From Verrucomicrobiales bacterium (GTDB taxonomy: Bacteria > Verrucomicrobiota > Verrucomicrobiia > Verrucomicrobiales > Akkermansiaceae): DNA of 20,736 bases. The stretch spans positions 3,026 to 23,761 of the forward strand of contig PBTU01000073.1 of NCBI GenBank assembly GCA_002729295.1, in the 5' to 3' direction. The translations under genes were made by a program, and so were the position numbers. Every line of letters begins with the position of its first letter. Position 1 is the first letter of the stretch. A model generated the notes under the pieces. The model ran no database searches and was not told the DNA's origin. It saw nothing but the letters and a program-made list of their open reading frames with translations. Positions 14,413-20,736 of this stretch are shown here, in pieces.

Positions 14413-14421
14413 GCTATCGCT
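14413..14421 (+). promoter_or_regulatory. GCTATCGCT element just before the propeller gene
   Basis: It ends 5 nt before the ATG at 14427 and matches the element at 12291 in 8 of 9 bases. A TTGCCC sequence lies 16 nt upstream of TATCGC and could serve as a -35. Offered as a candidate promoter of a leaderless transcript. Confidence 0.3.
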
Positions 14422-14426
14422 GGGAA

Positions 14427-15662
14427 ATGAACATCGCTCAAATTTGTTTCGTCGGCTTAATTTTTGGTGCAGGACTTTCCCAAGCTAATGAATGGCTGGA
14501 ATTTCGGGGGCCTGGTGGCCAGGGATTTGGAGGGAAAACGGTAAAGAAATGGACTGATAAGGAGATTGCGTGGAAAATTTCGATCGCCCCCAAAGGCTGG
14601 TCCTCTCCAATCGTTAGCAAGGGAAAGATCATCCTGACAGGGGCGCTTGAAAAAGGCGGAAAAACGCATCTGATGGTTCTGGCGCTAGACGAAAAAACAG
14701 GCGCAGATGTTTGGCAGACCTCCCTCTTCACTCCCACTGAAAAGGAAATCTTGGCCCGTCATAGCAAAAACGGATTAGCGAGTGCTACTCCTGTGATCCG
14801 GGACGGGGTAATCTATGTACACTTCGGTCATATGGGAACTGCAGCCGTCAAGCTGGACGATGGAAAAGCAATCTGGAAAGAGCGATATTCCTACGAGCCC
14901 GTCCACGGAGGAGGGAGCTCTCCAATCTTGGTGGGGGATTTAATGGTGTTTAGTGCAGATGGTAAATCTGATCCCGTCCTTGTCGCTCTGAATGCCAAGA
15001 CAGGAAAGCTCGTCTGGAAAACACCACGGACCTCCGACGTAAAACGGACATTTTCTTTCGCAACCCCAACGCTCGTGAAAGATGCTGGGCGTGATCTCAT
15101 TATCAGCCCGGCCAGCGGGATGGTTGGCGCATACGACCCGAAGGACGGTAAAGAAGTCTGGAAGGTAAGCAACAAAGAAGGATGGTCTCTCGTTTCCAAG
15201 CCCGTCGTGATGGATGGCATGGTTTATACCTCAACAGGATTTGCAAAAGCCAACCTTCTAGCCATCAAGCTCAATGGGGCCAGAGGCGAAGTCACCGACT
15301 CCAACCTAAAGTGGACCGCGAAGAAGGGCATCCCCAACACACCCTCCTTCATTGCAAGCGACGGAGTGCTTTACGTCCTCGACGATACAGGGTCGCTAAC
15401 CTGCTTCGATGCCAAATCAGGAGATTCAAAATGGCGCGAAAAGCTCCCCGGAAATTTCTCTTCCTCACCCATGCTCTCTGACGGCGCTCTCTACTGTGTA
15501 ACCGAAGACGGGGTCTGTTACGTCGTCGAAGTATCTCCAGAGGAAGGAAAGATCATTTTCCAGACCGACCTCGAAGAAAAAACCTTCGCTTCTCCGATCG
15601 TGGTAAACGGAGCCTTAATTCTTCGCTCCGAAAACCACCTCTACAAAATATCCGGGGAATAA
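14427..15662 (+). CDS. exported PQQ-type beta-propeller repeat protein
   Basis: A 411-residue protein with a signal peptide (MNIAQICFVGLIFGAGLSQA, cleavage at residue 20) and then WLEFRGPGGQGFG, the start shared by PVC propeller proteins. Repeats of the pattern [strand]-ALDEKTGADVWQT, KLDDGKAIWKERY, ALNAKTGKLVWKT, AYDPKDGKEVWKV and CFDAKSGDSKWRE are classic PQQ-propeller blades (about seven or eight, closing at LYKISGE). No residues of a quinoprotein dehydrogenase active site are evident, so it is more likely a BamB-like scaffold or carbohydrate-linked binding protein than a PQQ enzyme. It is alone on its strand and convergent with the large secreted protein gene; no terminator is obvious in the 84 nt after it. 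Confidence 0.87.
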   Translation: MNIAQICFVGLIFGAGLSQANEWLEFRGPGGQGFGGKTVKKWTDKEIAWKISIAPKGWSSPIVSKGKIILTGALEKGGKTHLMVLALDEKTGADVWQTSLFTPTEKEILARHSKNGLASATPVIRDGVIYVHFGHMGTAAVKLDDGKAIWKERYSYEPVHGGGSSPILVGDLMVFSADGKSDPVLVALNAKTGKLVWKTPRTSDVKRTFSFATPTLVKDAGRDLIISPASGMVGAYDPKDGKEVWKVSNKEGWSLVSKPVVMDGMVYTSTGFAKANLLAIKLNGARGEVTDSNLKWTAKKGIPNTPSFIASDGVLYVLDDTGSLTCFDAKSGDSKWREKLPGNFSSSPMLSDGALYCVTEDGVCYVVEVSPEEGKIIFQTDLEEKTFASPIVVNGALILRSENHLYKISGE

Positions 15663-15746
15663 GCCCCTTCTCCTCCCACACCTTTCATCCTCAACCAGCT
15701 GAATAAGGTCTGCCGCAAAAGTGGACTCCCTCAAAAAAACTCGAGC

Positions 15747-18700
15747 TCAAGGTCGCAACGCCAGCCGAAAGCGGAAGAAGCTTTTTCCGGCTGGAGCGGG
15801 GAGAGTGAGCGAGTAAATATTCGCTCCTTCGTTCGTCGCGGAATCGGTACTTTCGACGAAGGGTGAGGACAAGGTTCCTGCCTGCGTCTGCAAAAGGAAG
15901 TAAAGTTGATCACCGTAGAGACTTGGGAACTCGAGCTCAAAAGTGAGATTATCTCCGCTACGCGAAATTCTTACCGCGGGGATTTCCATCGGCATCGGAG
16001 GTGCTTCTGGAGTACTGGCGGGATTTGCAGGGTGAGTTCCTTCGAGAGATTCCTGAAGATTAGAAAAACCATCTCCATCCGCATCGTTGAAGGGGTTGGT
16101 ATTCCCTCCGAGGAAATAGAGTTCAAAGGCATCATCGATGGCATTGAGATTTTCGTCGGTGACAATTGGCGCTGGGAAAGAAGTAATCGTCGCCGAAATG
16201 ACTTCGATCCCAATTCCTGCTCCAGCGGGAAGATTGGTCCGATCATCAAAGGCTAAAATCTCCAACTCCGTTCCCACCGGCAGATCGAAAGTCTGAGGAA
16301 AGTCAAAAGGATCGCCGTTCACATCGTAAAGCCGCAAGCCCGTTCCGCCATCGTTGAGCAAAGGCACCCTACTGCTAAACGAAGTCGCATCTACGGTCGC
16401 GGAATAGGTCTGCGTGGTCCGCTGTGACAGCAAGGTCAACAAATTCACCAAAGCCTCATCGGCATCCTGCAAATCGCTCACCGAAAGAGTATGCTCGGCG
16501 GAGTAACTCGTCGCCGGACCATCACCGGAATCTCCGGGAAGAGGAATCAGTCCATCGACATCTCCCACCACCGATGGCAGGGAATGTACGACGCTCCGCA
16601 GAGTTTCATACGGCGAGGGAAACAGACCGGGATCGGATTCCGGATGGAGCGCAGGATCGATCCCCTTAAGCAGTTCGGGATCGGTATAGGTGCGTGAAGC
16701 GGAGATGCGATAAATCTCATTGGCCAACTTTCGCAAGGCATTGAGCTCGGTTCCGGATCGCGCTTCATCGCTCAAAGTTTGAAACAAATCCTGTAAGAGC
16801 CACCCGGGATCTTCCGCATCGACGTAAGTCTGCAGACCGAGTAATTGCTCCATCGTCACTTCTTGGGAATCTGCATCGCCATCGGGTGGAATGGTATCGC
16901 GGAATCCGGTTAAGCTTACCGGAAGAGCTGAGGAAAGAGTCCCCCGATCCCGCAAGAGATCTCCAACGATTCTTTCGAAGAGAACCAAAGCCAACGCATC
17001 ATAAAAATTCCCTTGGGCGTTGACGGTAGTGCGAGTCTGCACGCCATAATGCGCAACTGCGGCCGCCAACCAATTGGCTGCTTCGGTCGCCTCATCAGCA
17101 CCGCCATAAGGGGAACTCACCGGAGTCAAATCAAGAGAAGGAATGGGCACCAGTCCGATCAGCTCGCGACCCCACCCTGGAAACCCGTCATCTTGATCCA
17201 TGTCGAAAGCCGCCGGAGTTGAGTAGATCACAAAGAGATCCCGGCCCGTCGCCGGAGTCGCCAAAAACTCACCGTAGGGATTTGGGAAAACCGCTGCGGC
17301 ATGATTATCGGTTTGCGTGTGATGAATGAGGTCACCATTCAAATCATGAAGACGGAGCTCGGTAGACGAATAGGTCGTGTGGCTGACCTCATAAGAATTC
17401 CGATCAGGCCGATCTCCGGTGTTTCCAGACTGCGATTGGGGAATGAGATTGAGATCAAAGACATTCTGTAACTCCCTCAGCGGATCGCTCGCCGGTGTCG
17501 AAGCCGGATCAAAGGGATCTGATCCTCCGACCCATTCGGTGAAGTCGGAGTAGCCATCACCGTCTTCATCATTCGTGCGCGAAGGAGGTAAAGCCAAGAC
17601 ATTCCCACCGTAGTTCGCCATCTCGCCTCCATTCGTGGGATCAGAACCGTAGAGTAACTCGTCGAGATCCGAGAGCCCGTCTTCGTCACTATCAGCACCC
17701 AGAAGAGGGTCGAGCCCGGCATTCAATTCGACGTGATCGGGAACGCCATCGCCATCCGAGTCGAGGCTTCCCGGCTCTCCGCTGAAGGAATAGTCTGCCC
17801 GGTAAATCGGCGAGCGCTGCCCGGTCGCGGTGTCTTCGGCATAGTAGAATATCGAAAAGGGCGTGAGAGTATTTCCCGGCGGCGGGATAGTGTCTGACCC
17901 GAGAGCAAAAGCCGTCCAGGCCTCACTGGTATCGAAGCGATAGTAGGCGTCAATTCCCGCCGTGCTCGGCACTGTCAGCTCCGGCGTAATATAACGCGAG
18001 TAAGTTCCCGCCGGAGGTGTGATGGAAATTTGCACCGGGATGAGGCCCAGATTCCCTTCCCCACTGGTCAGAGCCACTTCGTCAAAATTCTGATTAGTCA
18101 GGCCAAAGGTCGCGCCGGTCGGCTTGGCTCCAAGAGCCACCATACTTCCGCCACCCAGTCCTCCGGTCGGGGTCGAAAACGTTTCCGTCATGACGCTGAC
18201 ATTCCCTCCCCCATCAATCACCAAGGCACTTGTCCAATCCGGAACTTGAATCGTTTCTATCAACTTGGCATCCGGATTTACGAGCGGTTCCTTATCGTAA
18301 AGAAAGACATTGGAAATCCCCGCCGCAGCTCCGACGCCGGGCATTGGCGTGGCACCCTGAGGGGTCCACGAACCGCTGTGGGAATAATGCACCGAGGCGC
18401 TGGACGACTGGCCTGATGCCCCGTGAAGCAGGTGAAAATTCCGCGCGCTCGATCCCAAAATTCCTTTGAGAAGTTTTCCCGCCGGAGGATTCAAGCTTCC
18501 CTCAAGAACCGGTAATCCGCTGGCATTCAGAGCGTAGATATTGGCATATTCGCCGTCGTTATAGATCACGACAAACTGGAAATTCGTTCCGTCATTGATG
18601 ACATGGACCGAACGAATGGGATCCAGCCCCACAGTCCGCGCCGCCACCGCTGAGAGAGCTCCGGTAGCGGGATCGCTATTGGAATAAAGCAAACCCGCCA

Positions 18701-19475
18701 TGCCCGGTTCGAAGAAGAGAAATTGAAAATTGGCCCCTCCCAGGAAAGGCGCGGAGACGTAATCCACATCAGCCGGTAATCCTGCCAGAGAAGTTTTAAC
18801 CGGGAACCCGGCAATCTGACTATCGAGAATCCGGAAGGTCGTTGTGCCTCCCACCAGTTGGCTTGTGGAGAAGTTCTCGGCAAAACCTGTCTTGAGAAGA
18901 ACACGCGCAGTATGATGGATGGGATCCCCGGTCTTCACGTCGCCCGACACCGCGATTGACCCGGGAAGAGAAAGGAACAAATTCAGCGTGTCTTCATTGG
19001 GCGGAGAATTCCACGCCGTGAAAGTGATGAGGTCATCGAGAGTTGGGTCATTGCCGGTCTGATTCAAATCCACCGCCGAGATCACAGTGGGGCCGAGGCC
19101 ATTTGGCGTCACTTGCTCGGGTCGCGAAAAAGCGGCATTGGGATCGATGAGAAAAATTTGGTTTGCGAAAGGGCTAGTAAACACCAAATCCAAACGGCCC
19201 GCACTACGCACCTGTCCGACGGCAAGGTCGCTTGTATTGACACATCCACTCGGGCGCGCCGCCTGCCAAACCAGTGAGCCCTCGGCCTGACCCTGGCCAA
19301 TACGAAATTGCCCGGTGGCGCGGTCAACCGTGACGACATCCAGAAAGGTGTCACCATTGAAATCACCGAAGCCCTGGATCTCTTCCGGGGTGTGATAAGT
19401 CACGCGCGAGTCATAACCCGACACGGAACCAGTGAGACAAAAGCCCAAGAAGGAAGGAAGATATTTGTGGAACAT
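15747..19475 (-). CDS. large secreted protein with FG-GAP-like and thrombospondin type-3 repeats
   Basis: From ATG 19475 the product has 1242 residues; a TTG at 19490 in frame would add five. The N-terminus MFHKYLPSFLGFCLTGSVSG is a signal peptide. Residues about 25-480 look like an FG-GAP/VCBS propeller (GFGDFNGDTFLDVVTVDRAT near the start, then DLAVGQVRSAGRLDLVFTS). Residues about 485-562 resemble a chitobiase-like beta sandwich (TPPAGTYSRYITPELTVPST). Type-3 calcium repeats lie at about 572-613 (DSDGDGVPDHVELN and DSDEDGLSDLDELL), 636-654 and 1107-1143 (DADGDGFSNLQESLEGTHP). Two similar beta modules at 707-715 (LRLHDLNGD) and 1047-1055 (LRLYDVNGD) flank a mainly helical region. The C-terminus FFRFRLALRP may be a sorting tail. 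Probably a cell-surface or extracellular protein; function unknown. It follows the 19496 gene by 20 nt. Confidence 0.8.
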   Translation of the reverse strand: MFHKYLPSFLGFCLTGSVSGYDSRVTYHTPEEIQGFGDFNGDTFLDVVTVDRATGQFRIGQGQAEGSLVWQAARPSGCVNTSDLAVGQVRSAGRLDLVFTSPFANQIFLIDPNAAFSRPEQVTPNGLGPTVISAVDLNQTGNDPTLDDLITFTAWNSPPNEDTLNLFLSLPGSIAVSGDVKTGDPIHHTARVLLKTGFAENFSTSQLVGGTTTFRILDSQIAGFPVKTSLAGLPADVDYVSAPFLGGANFQFLFFEPGMAGLLYSNSDPATGALSAVAARTVGLDPIRSVHVINDGTNFQFVVIYNDGEYANIYALNASGLPVLEGSLNPPAGKLLKGILGSSARNFHLLHGASGQSSSASVHYSHSGSWTPQGATPMPGVGAAAGISNVFLYDKEPLVNPDAKLIETIQVPDWTSALVIDGGGNVSVMTETFSTPTGGLGGGSMVALGAKPTGATFGLTNQNFDEVALTSGEGNLGLIPVQISITPPAGTYSRYITPELTVPSTAGIDAYYRFDTSEAWTAFALGSDTIPPPGNTLTPFSIFYYAEDTATGQRSPIYRADYSFSGEPGSLDSDGDGVPDHVELNAGLDPLLGADSDEDGLSDLDELLYGSDPTNGGEMANYGGNVLALPPSRTNDEDGDGYSDFTEWVGGSDPFDPASTPASDPLRELQNVFDLNLIPQSQSGNTGDRPDRNSYEVSHTTYSSTELRLHDLNGDLIHHTQTDNHAAAVFPNPYGEFLATPATGRDLFVIYSTPAAFDMDQDDGFPGWGRELIGLVPIPSLDLTPVSSPYGGADEATEAANWLAAAVAHYGVQTRTTVNAQGNFYDALALVLFERIVGDLLRDRGTLSSALPVSLTGFRDTIPPDGDADSQEVTMEQLLGLQTYVDAEDPGWLLQDLFQTLSDEARSGTELNALRKLANEIYRISASRTYTDPELLKGIDPALHPESDPGLFPSPYETLRSVVHSLPSVVGDVDGLIPLPGDSGDGPATSYSAEHTLSVSDLQDADEALVNLLTLLSQRTTQTYSATVDATSFSSRVPLLNDGGTGLRLYDVNGDPFDFPQTFDLPVGTELEILAFDDRTNLPAGAGIGIEVISATITSFPAPIVTDENLNAIDDAFELYFLGGNTNPFNDADGDGFSNLQESLEGTHPANPASTPEAPPMPMEIPAVRISRSGDNLTFELEFPSLYGDQLYFLLQTQAGTLSSPFVESTDSATNEGANIYSLTLPAPAGKSFFRFRLALRP

Positions 19476-19495
19476 AGCGTGGGCAGACAAATGGA

Positions 19496-20736
19496 TTAAG
19501 GCGTGGGGTCGACGAGAGGAATTTCCAGTTCGTTGGTCGGGATACAGCGATCAATTTCACCGTTCTCTTTGAAGCGAACGAGAACGTAAACATATCTGGC
19601 ACCCCGGATCGCACCCTGGGTGTCTTTAACGTAGAGACCATAGAGCGGGAGCGCTTGAGGATTCTCCAAAAGCTCAAGGAAGGGGTCATAGAGACCTTCC
19701 TGGGTCGTCAAATACGGCCCCGTACGAACGCGGTTAATCAAGGGACTGACCTGCACCAGATCTCCCGACACCGTTGGGAAATAGAGATTGGGAACTTGAT
19801 AGCGATAGAGGGCAAAATTCAACGCGGTTTCCCCTCCCGATGATTCGTAAAGAATCAAATTATATTCGTCGGTATCCGGCCAACTCGAAGGAATGACATA
19901 CAAGGTCTCGTTGTCCGTGGTGAGACGACCTAGGGTAACATCAAGCTTCTCACTATCAATTTGCAACTCACCGATCTGCACTGCCGCGTAATAACGACCC
20001 TCCCGGCTATTGTAGGCATACTCCGCTTCGATTTCCGGGATGAAATCCGGATCCAAAGCCGGCAAGGAACGCGCTGGCCAGGGAACTTCGGGACCAACAA
20101 CATTGGATTGCGACCAAGTGAAGTTCACGATATTCGAAGCACTCGAGCGATCCCCGGCAGCGGAGACACTTTCGACATAGATCTTGTACTCGCGGCCCGT
20201 GGCGAGATCGAGACTCAAGCTATATTCACCCGCCGTTCCAGTATCGTGGAAATTTCCGCCAAGCCGTCCCGTCTCAAAGGCCAGGAATCCTTGGGGAGAT
20301 CCTCCACCCGAACCGAAAGGTCTGCCCAACGTTGGGAACCCAAATGCCGGGGCTCCTCCACCGAAGGGCACAATCGCCACGCTGGGAGTCTGCAACTCAC
20401 TCGAGTAAGTCGTCTTCACTCCCGTGTCTCCATCACAGATGTAAATGCGGAATCGCTCGACACCTTCGGGCTGGCAGAACCATTTGATCACTCCCTGCGG
20501 CGCGGCTTGGGTGCCCGCCTTTCTAACCTCGGCCATGATCGGCACGGGCATCTCGACTTTAGTCGTGGTGAGGAGACATCCCAGATCGGCAAGAGGGCTC
20601 GGGTTTCCATGCTCGTCAAAATACTGAAGAAAATAACACATCTCAGTCGCATTGGCCGGCAGCTCAGCGTCCTCGATGGTGACACTCGGAGCACCATCGT
20701 ACTCCGCTTGCCCGACCAAAAGCAAGGGGCCGCCGT
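19496..20736 (-). CDS. large protein with fibronectin-III-like segments, C-terminal part (cut by window edge)
   Basis: An open leftward frame runs from the right edge to a TAA at 19496; a TTG near 20725 is inside the open frame and is not taken as a start, so the N-terminus lies outside the window. At least 412 residues are visible. Several segments look like fibronectin type-III sandwiches: MCYFLQYFDEHGNPSPLADL, IKWFCQPEGVERFRIYICDG, and LATGREYKIYVESVSAAGDR then SSASNIVNF. A Gly/Pro-rich linker (FGGGAPAFGFPTLGRPFGSG) separates two of them. The C-terminal 180 residues (LYVIPSSWPDTDEYNLILYE onward) are beta-rich with no domain I recognise. It is 20 nt upstream of the 1242-residue gene in the same direction, so the two probably form an operon for extracellular proteins. 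Confidence 0.7.
   Translation of the reverse strand, partial: GGPLLLVGQAEYDGAPSVTIEDAELPANATEMCYFLQYFDEHGNPSPLADLGCLLTTTKVEMPVPIMAEVRKAGTQAAPQGVIKWFCQPEGVERFRIYICDGDTGVKTTYSSELQTPSVAIVPFGGGAPAFGFPTLGRPFGSGGGSPQGFLAFETGRLGGNFHDTGTAGEYSLSLDLATGREYKIYVESVSAAGDRSSASNIVNFTWSQSNVVGPEVPWPARSLPALDPDFIPEIEAEYAYNSREGRYYAAVQIGELQIDSEKLDVTLGRLTTDNETLYVIPSSWPDTDEYNLILYESSGGETALNFALYRYQVPNLYFPTVSGDLVQVSPLINRVRTGPYLTTQEGLYDPFLELLENPQALPLYGLYVKDTQGAIRGARYVYVLVRFKENGEIDRCIPTNELEIPLVDPTP

Noticed and set aside
15733..15760. A seven-T run after the large leftward gene as terminator
   Set aside because: The adjacent GAGCTCGAG is a self-complementary sequence that cannot form a proper hairpin, so there is no convincing stem.

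Overview
The window suggests a member of the Verrucomicrobiota (PVC superphylum). This rests on gene families rather than on a marker gene: exported ThuA-fold proteins, a Tat-exported sugar-phosphate-isomerase-like TIM barrel, a PQQ-type beta-propeller opening with the WLEFRGPGG motif, very large secreted proteins with thrombospondin type-3 calcium repeats, and a remnant of the C-terminus of a Planctomycete/Verrucomicrobia-type haem-binding domain protein. Most genes lack a Shine-Dalgarno sequence. Signal peptides and a C-terminal-Phe outer-membrane barrel indicate a diderm cell.

Layout. (1) 1-452: the start of a leftward ThuA-like gene cut by the window edge, then a decayed gene fragment. 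(2) 550-12146: a rightward urea uptake and hydrolysis cluster in the order barrel protein, urtA, [terminator], urtB-urtC-urtD-urtE, ureA-ureB-ureC-ureE-ureF-ureG-ureD, and a 63-residue His-containing membrane peptide. From urtB to the small peptide the genes are separated by 5 nt or less or overlap, so they look like one transcript. (3) 12147-15662: a second ThuA protein (+), a Tat-exported TIM-barrel protein (-) and a PQQ-type propeller (+), all apparently exported and monocistronic. (4) 15747-20736: two leftward genes for large secreted proteins, one cut by the right edge.

How the urea cluster works. A beta-barrel may let urea cross the outer membrane. UrtA captures it in the periplasm, UrtB/UrtC form the inner-membrane channel and UrtD/UrtE hydrolyse ATP. 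UreA/UreB/UreC form the nickel urease that splits urea to ammonia and carbamate/CO2, and UreE/UreF/UreG/UreD load the nickel. All nickel-ligand and catalytic residues of UreC are present, so the enzyme should be active. A strong intrinsic terminator directly after urtA probably sets high UrtA output relative to the rest of the operon.

The least explained items are the 63-residue His-containing peptide translationally coupled to ureD, the structured leader in front of the barrel gene with two mutually exclusive pairings, the terminator plus hairpin between urtA and urtB, a 13-residue insertion in UreC, and the two large secreted proteins. No CRISPR array, tRNA, rRNA, insertion sequence or phage gene was seen.
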